This document shows, piece by piece, positions 31,542 to 40,950 of a stretch of DNA of 46,483 nt. Position numbers and translations under genes: made by a program. Source of the stretch: Rhodovulum strictum (GTDB lineage: Bacteria > Pseudomonadota > Alphaproteobacteria > Rhodobacterales > Rhodobacteraceae); assembly GCF_009649175.1 (NCBI RefSeq), contig NZ_WJPO01000032.1, forward strand, positions 1 to 46,483, given 5' to 3'. Under the pieces are notes generated by a model. It searched no databases, was not told the DNA's origin, and worked only from the letters and a program-made list of their open reading frames with translations. The stretch's first letter is position 1, and each line of letters starts with the position of its first letter.

Positions 31542-33095
31542 TTGCCAGCCACTTTCGGCATCGTCGATCTGTTTGCCGGCCCGGGCGGGCTGGGCGAGGG
31601 CTTTGCGTCCCTCGATGTCGGCGGCCACGCGCCGTTCCGGATCGGCATCTCGGTCGAGAAGGAGGCCTCGGCGCATCGCACGCTGACCCTGCGCGCCTTC
31701 CTGCGGGCGCATCAGGCGCGTCACGGGGCGTTGCCGAAGGCCTTCATCGACTTCCACGCCGGGCTGATCCCGGAGCCCGACTGGAGCGAGGTGGATGCGG
31801 CGGCGTGGCAGCATGCGACGGCGGAGGCGCAATGTCTCGAACTCGGGACGGAACCGGCTGCCGCCGCCATCGATCATGCCATCGGCGCGCTGCGCCGGGA
31901 GTTCGACGACACCATCCTGATCGGCGGCCCGCCCTGCCAAGCCTACTCGCTTGTCGGGCGCGCGCGAGCGAAGGGGAAGGTCGGATACGTCCCCGAGGAG
32001 GACGAGAGGCACTATCTCTTCCGCGAATACATCCGGGTGCTCGACCGCCTGCGCCCCGCTGCCTTCGTCATGGAAAACGTCAAGGGCATGCTGTCCTCGA
32101 CGGTCGAGAGCCGCCTCGTCTTCGAGATGCTGATGGAAGACCTCGCCTCGCTCGGCACCGGCCGGGGGCATCACTACGAGATGCGGGCGATCCGGGTGGC
32201 GGACGGCAGGGCCAGCCTGCAGGAGGCCGCGCAGCCCTCGGATTTCATCGTCCGCGCCGAGGAATGGGGGGTTCCGCAGCGGCGTCATCGCGTGATCATC
32301 GTAGGCCTCCGCTCCGACCTGGCTGACAGGGCCACCGGGACGAGTGTACCGGTTTCCGGGGTGACACGGACGGTCGATGACGCCATCGGCATGATGCCGG
32401 AACTGCGCAGCGGCCTCAGCCGCGGTCTCGACGACCCGGCGAGTTGGCGGCGCGAGGTCGTCGAAGCCGCCCGGCTGCTGGCGGGCATCCACCGTGGCAA
32501 GGAAGACGGGCCACTGCGCGACGTCTTCTCCGCTGTTGCCAGGGGCCTGAAGAATGGACTGCTGGCACCCCGCCTGTCGGCACGGCGCTCCGAGGGCTAC
32601 GGCACGTCGAACGACGAACTCCTCGCCTGGCTGGAGCGCCCTGCGCTGCGCGGTTTCGCCCAGCACGAGACCCGCGGACACATGCCCTCGGACCTCGGGC
32701 GCTATCTCTTCGCTGCCGTCTTCGGCGCGGTGCGCGGTTACAGCCCCAAGGCGGCCGATTTCCCGCTGGCGCTCAGCCCCGACCACCGCAACTGGCACAG
32801 CGGCGTCTTCAACGACCGCTTCCGGGTCCAGCTCGCCGGGGAGCCATCTACCACGGTCACGAGCCACATCTCGAAGGACGGCCACTACTTCATCCACCCC
32901 GATCCCATGCAGTGCCGCAGCCTGACCGTGCGCGAGGCGGCGCGCCTGCAGACCTTCCCGGATGACTACCTGTTCCTCGGCAACCGGACGCAGCAATACG
33001 TCCAGGTCGGCAACGCCGTGCCACCGTTCCTTGCAACGCAGATCGCCTCGCTCTTGCGTGCATCCCTGACAAAAGCCGACACCCTTGGCGCCTGA
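31542..33095 (+). CDS. C5 cytosine DNA methyltransferase
   Basis: 517 aa from the TTG at 31542; in-frame ATGs at 31464 and 31410 lie inside vsr and would add residues unlike the family. All key C5-MTase motifs are present: I DLFAGPGGLGEGF (9-21), IV GGPPCQAYS with catalytic C132, VI MENVKG (177-182), VIII QRRHRVIIVG, IX LTVREAARLQTFPDDY and X VQVGNAVPP. The target domain between VIII and IX is about 200 residues and decides the site. It should mark self DNA for the downstream system. A 63-base gap separates it from the ATPase gene, so that module may have its own promoter. Confidence 0.94.
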   Translation: MPATFGIVDLFAGPGGLGEGFASLDVGGHAPFRIGISVEKEASAHRTLTLRAFLRAHQARHGALPKAFIDFHAGLIPEPDWSEVDAAAWQHATAEAQCLELGTEPAAAAIDHAIGALRREFDDTILIGGPPCQAYSLVGRARAKGKVGYVPEEDERHYLFREYIRVLDRLRPAAFVMENVKGMLSSTVESRLVFEMLMEDLASLGTGRGHHYEMRAIRVADGRASLQEAAQPSDFIVRAEEWGVPQRRHRVIIVGLRSDLADRATGTSVPVSGVTRTVDDAIGMMPELRSGLSRGLDDPASWRREVVEAARLLAGIHRGKEDGPLRDVFSAVARGLKNGLLAPRLSARRSEGYGTSNDELLAWLERPALRGFAQHETRGHMPSDLGRYLFAAVFGAVRGYSPKAADFPLALSPDHRNWHSGVFNDRFRVQLAGEPSTTVTSHISKDGHYFIHPDPMQCRSLTVREAARLQTFPDDYLFLGNRTQQYVQVGNAVPPFLATQIASLLRASLTKADTLGA

Positions 33096-33158
33096 CCGCC
33101 TTGTAACGTGACTACGTTCGCGCCAGAGTAGATCAGGTAGCCACGGTGAAAGGTTCGC

Positions 33159-34652
33159 ATGCAGGAGATTGGCGTTTCAAGACGGGCAGATGCGACCCCT
33201 CACGCGGCTGCGCTGATAGAAGGTCTGAGGGACATCGGGTATTCCCTCGAAACCGCAATTTCAGACATCATAGACAATTCGATCACGGCAGGCGCTCGCC
33301 GCATCCAGATCATCACCGAGACGTTCGCGGAAGAGCCGCACATTGCCGTGGTCGACGACGGCGATGGCATGAGCGAGGAAGAGCTCATTGCCGCCATGCG
33401 CCCGGGAAGCCGAAATCCGCTGGCAACGCGCGATGAGCCCGATCTCGGGCGCTTCGGGCTTGGTCTGAAGAGCGCCAGCTTCTCGCAGTGCCGCCGACTG
33501 ACGGTGGTGTCCCGAAAGGGCGGCAGGACCAGCACAGCGGTCTGGGATCTCGATGACGTGGCGGAACGGAACGAATGGGCAGTACAACTACCCGACGATG
33601 CGTCGGCCATTCCGGAGGTCGACAAGCTGGGCGAATCCGGAACGCTCGTCCTCTGGCAGAAGCTGGATCGGCTGACCGGTGGTTTCACGCACAATGCAGC
33701 GAAGCGCGCAGAGGTCATCAACCAGAGGATTGCCGAAACGGAACGACACCTGCGTCTGGTGTTCCACCGGTTCATGGAGGACTCGAAACCGCTCCGGATC
33801 CTTCTCAACGGCCGCCTGCTGCGCCCACTGGATCCGTTCGCGCAGAAGAACCCGGCCACGATTCCAGATCCCGAGGAAAAGCTGACGCTCATCCGCGGCG
33901 ACGTGGAAATCCAGAGCTTCACGCTGCCGCACCACAGGCAGATGAGCAAGACGGACTGGGAGGACATTGCGGGGCCCGAAGGGCACCTGAAATCCCAGGG
34001 GTTCTATCTCTATCGCGGCAGACGTCTGATCCTCCACGGCACATGGTTCGGTCTGTGCCGGCAATCCGAACTGACCAAGCTGTCCCGGGTCAGGATCGAC
34101 ATCCCGAACAGCATGGACGCGGACTGGAAGATCGACGTCAAGAAATCGTCGGCCCAGCTGCCGCCGATTGTCCGTGATCGGCTCAGGAAGGTCATCGAGC
34201 GCATCCAGGACGGGTCCAAGCGTATCTACCGCAAGCGCGGTCAGAAGCTTGTAGACCACGAACGGCTGCCCATGTGGCATCGCATCCAGGCCGATGGCCA
34301 GATCCGCTACCGACCGAACACGGATCACCCGGCCTTCGCAGATTTCGCCGAAAGCCTGCCCCCGGATCTCCGGCGTGGCTTCTTCAACTGCATTGCGCTG
34401 GTCGGCGCATCCCTCCCCGTCGAAACCCTGCACGCAGACATGGCGGGCACGGCCGAGCAGATCGTACCTGACCGCGTCGACGAGGACACGCTGGTCCAGG
34501 CCGTCCAGTCCACGCTCACCGTGCTCATGGGGGCCCGAAAGGATATCAGGGAGATCATGGCGCTGATGAAGGACGTCGATCCCTTCCGATCCGCCTGGGA
34601 AGACACCCAGCGCATCATCGCCAGCACCATCGAGGCGAAGGAACAGCAATGA
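33159..34652 (+). CDS. MORC/MutL-like GHKL ATPase of restriction system
   Basis: 497 aa. The N-terminal GHKL ATPase has ETAISDIIDNSITAGARRI (E31, N40 for Mg-ATP), VVDDGDGMSEEEL (66-71 is the DxGxG box) and GRFGLGLKSASFSQ (97-110). An S5-type second domain follows, with the conserved catalytic-type Lys probably in WKIDVKKSSAQLPP. The C-terminal part is helical. The family dimerises on ATP and may clamp DNA; related proteins are MutL and eukaryotic MORC. The stop overlaps the Z1 gene by ATGA. It is not a histidine kinase, since no dimerisation-His domain is present. Confidence 0.9.
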   Translation: MQEIGVSRRADATPHAAALIEGLRDIGYSLETAISDIIDNSITAGARRIQIITETFAEEPHIAVVDDGDGMSEEELIAAMRPGSRNPLATRDEPDLGRFGLGLKSASFSQCRRLTVVSRKGGRTSTAVWDLDDVAERNEWAVQLPDDASAIPEVDKLGESGTLVLWQKLDRLTGGFTHNAAKRAEVINQRIAETERHLRLVFHRFMEDSKPLRILLNGRLLRPLDPFAQKNPATIPDPEEKLTLIRGDVEIQSFTLPHHRQMSKTDWEDIAGPEGHLKSQGFYLYRGRRLILHGTWFGLCRQSELTKLSRVRIDIPNSMDADWKIDVKKSSAQLPPIVRDRLRKVIERIQDGSKRIYRKRGQKLVDHERLPMWHRIQADGQIRYRPNTDHPAFADFAESLPPDLRRGFFNCIALVGASLPVETLHADMAGTAEQIVPDRVDEDTLVQAVQSTLTVLMGARKDIREIMALMKDVDPFRSAWEDTQRIIASTIEAKEQQ

Positions 34653-37384
34653 CGCCGCTTCTGCGAAGCCTCGAAGGCATGACGTCGATGTACATGGCCT
34701 CCCAGACGGGGCCACACACTGCACAGTCGATCCGCGACATCATTGCGCAGCTGCGCGACACGCCGATGTTCGCTGGCAAGGTCGAGGACGCCGACGCCGA
34801 GGAACTGGCACGGCTCATCGAGGAAAAGTACGGCATCAGCATGGGCCTTGGCGCAATCGTCGATGCCGAGGATTTCCGCCCGTGGCTGCATGACGCCCGG
34901 ATCAACGGCGAAGTCGGTGATTTCTACTGGAGCCGGTATCGCAGGCTGCTGAACCTCAAGGGGCTGCCGAAATCGGTGATCGACGCGACCGACGAGGTTA
35001 CCGACCGGGTGCTCGACCGTCTCGGGGATCCCAACAACACGAACCCGTGGAGCCGCCGGGGCATGGTGGTGGGCCACGTCCAGAGCGGGAAGACCGCAAA
35101 CTATACCGGACTGATCTGCAAGGCTGCCGATGCTGGCTATCGCCTCATCGTGGTGATCGCGGGGATCCACAACAACCTGCGCAACCAGACCCAGGCCCGG
35201 ATCGACGAAGGGTTCATCGGCCGCGACACCGGGCGTCTGGCCCATGCCAACAAGGCCCAGCGCCAGAAGATCATCGGGGTCGGAACCTTCGATCAGCGGG
35301 AATTCCCGGTTTCCCTGACCAACACCTTGCGTGATTTCAACAAGGCGACGGCCACGACCAACACCAGCCAGATCGGGCAGTACAACGTGCCCGTGGTCCT
35401 GGTCATCAAGAAGAACTCGAGCACGCTGAAGAATCTCCTGGAATGGCTCAAGGAGCATTCCGTCCATCAGGGCACCCAGATGGTCAGCCAGCCGATGCTG
35501 CTGATCGACGACGAGGCCGACAACGCCTCGATCAACACGGCCTATGCCCGGGACGAGGTCACAAGGATCAACGGCCAGATCCGCGAGCTGCTCTCGCTGT
35601 TTCACCGCAGCTGCTATGTCGGCTACACGGCCACGCCCTTCGCAAACATCTTCATCGATCCGGACACCGACGACGAGGCGCTGAAGCAGGATCTGTTCCC
35701 GCGCCATTTCATCATCGGCCTCGATGCCCCGTCGAACTATTTCGGTGCGCAGAAGGTCTTCCTCGATGCCCGCGACCAGCATGTCCGCCTGATAGACGAC
35801 AACGAGGACATCCTGCCGATGAAGCACAAGATCGACCATCCGGTCGATGTGCTGCCGGAGAGCCTCGTGCGTGCGGTGCGCGCCTTCATCGTTGCCCGGG
35901 CCATCCGGAATGCGCGGGGACAGCAGGCCGCGCATGCGTCCATGCTGATCAACGCATCGCGTTTCACGGATGTCCAGGGCCGGCTCCGCTCGCGCGTTGC
36001 CGATATCGTCGGCCGCATCCGGGACGCGGTCGCGGTCGATGGGGGCAAGGGACGGAGCGCCCTGCGGAACCCGGAGATCGCGGCCCTGCACGAGGTCTGG
36101 GAGGCGGAGTATGCCGAGGCGGACGAAGCGGACTGGCCCGCGGTGCAGTTGCGGCTGCACGAAGTCCTGGTCGCAGCCCGTGTGGTCGAGGTCAACGCAT
36201 CGAAGAGATCACAGCCGCTCGATTACGATCAGGGCGGAGAACACGGCGTCACCGTGATTGCCGTCGGCGGCTTCTCCCTGTCGCGCGGGCTGACGCTGGA
36301 AGGGCTGACGGTCAGCTACTTCCTGCGCAATTCCATGATGTACGACACGCTCATGCAGATGGGGCGCTGGTTTGGCTACCGGCCGGGCTACGAGGACCTT
36401 TGCAGGGTCTGGATCCCGGCTGACGGGGTCGGATGGTACGCTCACATCCACGAGGCGATGGACGACCTGCAGGCACAGCTGAAGCGGATGGAGCTGGTCA
36501 AGGCCACACCCGAGCAGTTCGGGTTGGCCGTGCGCAGCCATCCGGAATCCCTGATCGTGACCGCCCGCAACAAGATGGGAACGGGCCGCGAGTTCCCGAT
36601 GAAGGTCGGGCTTGCAGGCAAGCTGGTGGAGACAACGCGGATTCGCTCGGACCGCGAACAGCTGGACCGCAACCGAAGGGCCGGACGAGAACTGGTGGCA
36701 GCCATGAAGGCGCTGGGGCTGGCGGAGGACCACCCCTCGAGGGGCACCCTCTACAGATCCGTTCCGGTCGACCTCGTTCGCGATTTCCTGCGGGTTTTCC
36801 GCGCCGATGCCGCCGATCCCCTGACCGATCCCCGCCTCATGAGCGACTACATCGATGCCCGCGCTGATGGCGAACTCAAGGTCTGGGACGTCCTGCTTGC
36901 CAGCGCCCAGAAGGCGGATGCGAGCCCGGATGACCTTGCCGGGGTCGTCATGCGCGCCTTCGGCCGATCGGTCGGTGAGGCCGACCTGCGTCAGGGTGTC
37001 CTGGCGATCAGTGGCACCAGCAGGCGCGTTGGCTCGCCGGGCGACGAACGTGTCGGCCTGACCCCGGAACAGATCGACGCGGCGGTCAGCGCGTTTCACG
37101 ATGAGTGCAAGCGCGAAGGACGAGAACCCCCGAAAACCCTGCCACCGCGCATCTTCTGCGAAATCCGTGGCCGCCGCCCCCTGATCATCCTTCGCTTCGT
37201 CGACCCGAAGGTGCCGGACGAGCCGAAGCTGAAGTCGCCCGGCAATGTCCTTGCGTGGAGCATCTGCTTCCCGCCGTCCGATGTTCAGGGCGGCACAGTC
37301 GAGTACGTCGTCAACACCATCCGCATGCGCGAGATGTTCGGCGAGGAAGAGATCGAAGAGGAGGCGCTGGGTGATCCCGAGTGA
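34649..37384 (+). CDS. Z1-domain P-loop ATPase/helicase-like protein
   Basis: 911 aa. P-loop GHVQSGKT at 142-149, Walker B LLIDDEAD at 284-291 and GYTATPFAN at 325-333 give a superfamily-2-like ATPase core. The Z1 domain follows, with GGFSLSRGLTLEGLTVSYFL and MQMGRWFGYR (569-578). The C-terminal 300 residues are less conserved. In this system it is thought to translocate or remodel DNA with the MORC-like ATPase. It overlaps its neighbours by 4 and 14 bases, so translation is coupled. Confidence 0.92.
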   Translation: MTPLLRSLEGMTSMYMASQTGPHTAQSIRDIIAQLRDTPMFAGKVEDADAEELARLIEEKYGISMGLGAIVDAEDFRPWLHDARINGEVGDFYWSRYRRLLNLKGLPKSVIDATDEVTDRVLDRLGDPNNTNPWSRRGMVVGHVQSGKTANYTGLICKAADAGYRLIVVIAGIHNNLRNQTQARIDEGFIGRDTGRLAHANKAQRQKIIGVGTFDQREFPVSLTNTLRDFNKATATTNTSQIGQYNVPVVLVIKKNSSTLKNLLEWLKEHSVHQGTQMVSQPMLLIDDEADNASINTAYARDEVTRINGQIRELLSLFHRSCYVGYTATPFANIFIDPDTDDEALKQDLFPRHFIIGLDAPSNYFGAQKVFLDARDQHVRLIDDNEDILPMKHKIDHPVDVLPESLVRAVRAFIVARAIRNARGQQAAHASMLINASRFTDVQGRLRSRVADIVGRIRDAVAVDGGKGRSALRNPEIAALHEVWEAEYAEADEADWPAVQLRLHEVLVAARVVEVNASKRSQPLDYDQGGEHGVTVIAVGGFSLSRGLTLEGLTVSYFLRNSMMYDTLMQMGRWFGYRPGYEDLCRVWIPADGVGWYAHIHEAMDDLQAQLKRMELVKATPEQFGLAVRSHPESLIVTARNKMGTGREFPMKVGLAGKLVETTRIRSDREQLDRNRRAGRELVAAMKALGLAEDHPSRGTLYRSVPVDLVRDFLRVFRADAADPLTDPRLMSDYIDARADGELKVWDVLLASAQKADASPDDLAGVVMRAFGRSVGEADLRQGVLAISGTSRRVGSPGDERVGLTPEQIDAAVSAFHDECKREGREPPKTLPPRIFCEIRGRRPLIILRFVDPKVPDEPKLKSPGNVLAWSICFPPSDVQGGTVEYVVNTIRMREMFGEEEIEEEALGDPE

Positions 37385-38345
37385 TACGCCATGGTCCGGC
37401 CTCGAAGTCGGAAAGACGGATACGCGGCGGGTTTCGGCCTCTGCCCGGTGGAACTGGTTCTGGGCCGTGATGCCGCGTGCCGATGTCGCGCTCGTGCTGC
37501 AGCTGAACGAACTGCCGAAGCCTGCCCCCGATCTGCCAAAGCTCAGGAACCTCGAGATCCGGTTCCAGACCCTGCCCGGAGGCCCGATCCTTTACATCAG
37601 GTTGAAGGACAGCGCACAGCTGGAGCTGTTCGAAACGCTCTGTCGCGACGTCATGGCGGCGGGCGAGCTTGCCGAGACCGAACCCGAGGCCCTCGAACGC
37701 GCCATCGGGCGGACCTTCCGATGGCACTACCTGCTGCGCGGCGGAAAGCCGGAGGTCCTTTCGGAAGAGGCGCAGAAGGGCCTGATCGGCGAGATCGAGG
37801 TCCTGAAGCTCCTGATCGCCGCGCTGGGCGCAAGACCGGCCCTCTCGGCCTGGACGGGGCCATCGGGCGCGCCGAAGGACTTCGAGCTGAGGTCGGACTG
37901 CATAGAGGTGAAGGCCAGACGCGGGGCCTCGCAGCCTTTCGTCAGGATCACGAGCGAGCATCAGCTCGCTGACGTTCCGGAGCGTCGCCTGTGGCTGGGG
38001 GTTCTCGCCGTCGACAAGGTGCAGCCGCCCCACGGCCGGACACTGACAGAGCATGTCGACGAAGTGACCGACCTGCTCGAGCGGACCGAACCCTCTGCGA
38101 TCATGGACTGGGATCTGCATCTGGCCGACGCTGGATACGACGCCCTGCATGACTACACGCACTGGCGCTGGATCGTCTCGACGCCCGAATTCCACGCGGT
38201 CACCGACGGGTTTCCGCGGATCGCCGCCCCCGTACCGCTCGGTGTCGCCGGCGTCACCTATGCGCTCGCGCTCTCGGCCTGCACCCCGTTCAGGACGGAC
38301 TGGGAGGAGGTTCGCGCGGGCCTCGCTGAAGAGGACGAGGGATGA
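37371..38345 (+). CDS. PD-(D/E)XK motif protein (DUF4420-like nuclease)
   Basis: 324 aa from the GTG at 37371, which has GAGGAGG about six bases upstream; upstream frame extension is antisense-like and lacks family features. The nuclease core is visible: E141 in LIGEIEVLK, D170 in APKDFELRS and E179-x-K181 in CIEVKARRG, i.e. E...D...ExK. It would be the DNA-cutting subunit. The start overlaps the Z1 gene end by 14 bases and the stop overlaps the AIPR start by four. The family almost always accompanies Z1 and AIPR genes. Confidence 0.88.
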   Translation: MIPSDTPWSGLEVGKTDTRRVSASARWNWFWAVMPRADVALVLQLNELPKPAPDLPKLRNLEIRFQTLPGGPILYIRLKDSAQLELFETLCRDVMAAGELAETEPEALERAIGRTFRWHYLLRGGKPEVLSEEAQKGLIGEIEVLKLLIAALGARPALSAWTGPSGAPKDFELRSDCIEVKARRGASQPFVRITSEHQLADVPERRLWLGVLAVDKVQPPHGRTLTEHVDEVTDLLERTEPSAIMDWDLHLADAGYDALHDYTHWRWIVSTPEFHAVTDGFPRIAAPVPLGVAGVTYALALSACTPFRTDWEEVRAGLAEEDEG

Positions 38346-40420
38346 GTGAGCTTCACGAGTACCACCAGAACCTGATGGCGGATATCCGCCGCGAAGCCGA
38401 TGCCAGTGGCGTTCTGATGGTCGAGGCATTCTTCGACCGCATGACCGAGCGACTGACCGAGGCCGGGGAGCTCGAGGTGGCCGACCGCGCCTTCTACCAG
38501 AGCGGCGAAGGCGGCCAGAAACTCCGGATCGATGGCTATGCAGGTGATCCGCGCGACAGCGAAGGCGTCCTCGGCCTGATCGTCTGCGACTTCGTGGACA
38601 GCGACGAGGTTCGAACCTTCGGAAAAGGCGACGTCCCCCCCATTCTCAACCCGCTGATCCGCTTCCTGAAGAAGGCGCGCACCGAGGAGTTCCGGGATGC
38701 CCTGAACGAGGTCAGCCCTGCCTTCCAGGTCTCCGACCTCATCATCGCGACATGGGCGCAGGTCACGAAGGTCAAGCTGATCCTCGTTTCCAACCGTCAG
38801 TACATCGGTCGCGACGACACGGTGAAGCTGGCCGAGCTCAGCGATGTGCCGATCACATGGTCGGTCTGGGACCTTGCGCGGTTCGAACGCTTCGACCGTT
38901 CCGGTCAGGCGCGCGAGGACATGGTGATCGATTTCGCGAATGACTTCGGCGCCCCGCTTCCTGCGCTGAAGGCCTCCCAGACAGGTGCTGCGCTGGAGAG
39001 CTATCTGATGATCGTGCCGGGGCAGCAGTTGGCGGAGATCTACGACCGCTGGGGCGCGCGCCTTCTCGAGGCAAACGTGCGATCCTTCCTGCAGGCACGC
39101 GCCAAGACGAACAAGGGCATCCAGAAGACGGTCAAGGAGGAACCGGAGCTCTTCTTCCCCTACAACAACGGTCTGTCGGCCACGGCGGACGAAGTGACCT
39201 GCGTCCGAACAAATGACGGCCTGGCAGTCGCGTCCATCAGCAACCTGCAGATCGTGAACGGTGCCCAGACGACAGGCTCGATCCATGCCGGCCTGAAATC
39301 CGCCAGGGAGCAGCTGTCCCAGGTCTTCGTGCAGATGAAGCTGACGGTAGTTCCCCCGGACCGATCCGAGGACATCGTCCCGAAGATCTCCGAATACGCC
39401 AACACCCAGAACAAGGTGAATGCCGCCGACTTTTTCTCGAACCATCCTTTCCATATCCGGATCGAACAGTTCTCGCGCAGCGTGATCTTCACAGCCCGCG
39501 AAGGGGAACGCCACGACAGCAAGTGGTTCTACGAGCGCTCGCGCGGGCAGTTCATCAACGCTCGCGGGCGGCTGACGCCAGCGCAGCAGAAGAAGTTCGA
39601 TCTCGAGTTCCCCAAGGCGCAGCTCTTCAGCAAGACTGACCTCGCCAAATTCGAGTATTCGGCCGCAGGGTATCCACATGTCGTCTCCAGGGGCGCCCAG
39701 AAGAACTTCGCCGAATTCGCGAAGGAGATCGGGGAAGCATGGTCGAAGAGCGACGCGAAATATGACGAGCTCTGGTACCGCCGACTGATCGCCAAGGCCA
39801 TCATCTTCCGGAAACTCGAGACCGAGGTTCCCAAACAGCCGTGGTACGAAGGCGGTTACCGCGCGAACATCGTGACCTATGCCATGGCGAAGGTGTTCCA
39901 CGACGCCAACGGTGAAAAACAGGTGCTCGATCTAGATGCCATCTGGCGACGCCAGTCGGTACCGGAGGCCCTGCAGCGCGCCTTGCTGCTTGCCGCGGCC
40001 GAAGCCCATGACGTGATCACGCGTCCTCCATCCGGTGTGCGGAACATGTCGGAATGGGCAAAGCAGCAGGCGTGCTGGAACGGCCTGAAGGGACGAAAGC
40101 TCGACTACGACGAGGATTTCGACAGCTGCCTCACGCTGGTCGAGACGGCACGCAGCACCAGACGGGCAGCGCGGGCGACAGAGGTCATGACCGAAGGCAT
40201 CAACGCCCAGACAGAGGCCGTAAGCCTCGGAGCCGGCTTCTGGAACACGGTGATGGACTGGGGTCGAAGTGAGCGGAAGCTGACTCCAAAGGACATGCAG
40301 ATCCTCCAGATCTGCGCCTCGATGCCTCGGCGGATACCAACCGATTTCCAGGCAAAACACGCGATGGACCTTCTCGCGAGGCTGAAGGACCAGGGATTCG
40401 AAGGGGGGCATTCCCAGTGA
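38342..40420 (+). CDS. AIPR-family protein (abortive infection phage resistance)
   Basis: 692 aa. The AIPR domain is clear from RLLEANVRSFLQARAKTNKG (240-259), ELFFPYNNGLSATADEV (269-285) and ISNLQIVNGAQTTGSIH (299-315). The N-terminal third (LRIDGYAGDPRDSEGVLGLI, VCDF) resembles a degenerate restriction-endonuclease-like fold, which I infer only from pattern. AIPR proteins are linked to phage exclusion, and here it closes the defence operon. No gene follows for about 245 bases. Confidence 0.9.
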   Translation: MSELHEYHQNLMADIRREADASGVLMVEAFFDRMTERLTEAGELEVADRAFYQSGEGGQKLRIDGYAGDPRDSEGVLGLIVCDFVDSDEVRTFGKGDVPPILNPLIRFLKKARTEEFRDALNEVSPAFQVSDLIIATWAQVTKVKLILVSNRQYIGRDDTVKLAELSDVPITWSVWDLARFERFDRSGQAREDMVIDFANDFGAPLPALKASQTGAALESYLMIVPGQQLAEIYDRWGARLLEANVRSFLQARAKTNKGIQKTVKEEPELFFPYNNGLSATADEVTCVRTNDGLAVASISNLQIVNGAQTTGSIHAGLKSAREQLSQVFVQMKLTVVPPDRSEDIVPKISEYANTQNKVNAADFFSNHPFHIRIEQFSRSVIFTAREGERHDSKWFYERSRGQFINARGRLTPAQQKKFDLEFPKAQLFSKTDLAKFEYSAAGYPHVVSRGAQKNFAEFAKEIGEAWSKSDAKYDELWYRRLIAKAIIFRKLETEVPKQPWYEGGYRANIVTYAMAKVFHDANGEKQVLDLDAIWRRQSVPEALQRALLLAAAEAHDVITRPPSGVRNMSEWAKQQACWNGLKGRKLDYDEDFDSCLTLVETARSTRRAARATEVMTEGINAQTEAVSLGAGFWNTVMDWGRSERKLTPKDMQILQICASMPRRIPTDFQAKHAMDLLARLKDQGFEGGHSQ

Positions 40421-40666
40421 AGGGGCCGCCACTCGAAATGTCGAGCAGCGCGCGTAGCGCTCCCTGTGGCGCGCGACTCGTCGGTGGTCGATGCGCGCAT
40501 CCTCTTGATTGCCTGGCTTGGGGAGCAGACAGCCTCATCGGAGTCAGAAAAGACATCTGAAATTCGGCGGCCAAAGAGTCTGAAAATTCGGCCTCAAGAA
40601 ACAGATTCTGACTCGATCGCGACCACATGGCGGCACATGATGTGCAGGGTAGCGATGGAGGCATTG
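40421..40666. promoter_or_regulatory. Intergenic region with two direct repeats, before DUF4258-like gene
   Basis: 246 bases without a convincing gene. TCTGAAATTCGGC (40556-40568) and TCTGAAAATTCGGC (40579-40592) are near-identical direct repeats 23 bases apart, so on nearly the same DNA face. A frame from 40466 is open through here but has no ribosome site until 40667. It probably contains the promoter and an operator for the downstream genes. Confidence 0.4.
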
Positions 40667-40939
40667 ATGGGACATTCCGAGCACAGCAGGAGGCGCGCAG
40701 CCCAGCGTGGCGTCAGCGACCGCTTTGTGCAGTCGATACTGGTGCACGCGGACATCGAGCGCCCGATCGGGGACAACTGCCGCTTGATGCGCGTCAGCCG
40801 TCGGCGCTCGCGAAAGCTCAACATCGACGACAGGCTCGGGCGTTACGCCCTGATCTGGAGCGACGACAGCGCACGGATCGTGACTGTCATGCCGGTCCAT
40901 GATGGCGTCAACGGACGGCGCTATCGGAAACAGCATTGA
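40667..40939 (+). CDS. DUF4258-like small protein (possible toxin-type fold)
   Basis: 90 aa from ATG at 40667 with GGAGG five bases upstream. The protein is very basic. HSEHSRRRAAQRGVSDRFVQ followed by SRKLNIDDRLGRYALIWSDD and IVTVMPVHDG looks like the DUF4258 pattern (a helix with an R-x-x-QRG motif, then beta strands ending in a variable His). This family is related in fold to BrnT/RelE-type RNases, but catalytic function is unproven. No antitoxin-like gene is next to it, which argues against a simple toxin-antitoxin pair. It heads the right-hand gene block. Confidence 0.55.
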   Translation: MGHSEHSRRRAAQRGVSDRFVQSILVHADIERPIGDNCRLMRVSRRRSRKLNIDDRLGRYALIWSDDSARIVTVMPVHDGVNGRRYRKQH

Positions 40940-40950
40940 GGGCGGGCACG

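Noticed and set aside
31056-32996. Open frame of 646 codons on the minus strand across the methyltransferase and vsr
   Set aside because: Shadow of two strongly recognised genes; no domain and no ribosome site.
34325-36160. Open frame of 611 codons on the minus strand under the MORC and Z1 genes
   Set aside because: Antisense shadow; the forward frames have complete ATPase motifs.
40667-40939. Simple BrnT/BrnA-type toxin-antitoxin pair
   Set aside because: The small protein resembles DUF4258, but no short antitoxin-like gene is adjacent on either side.
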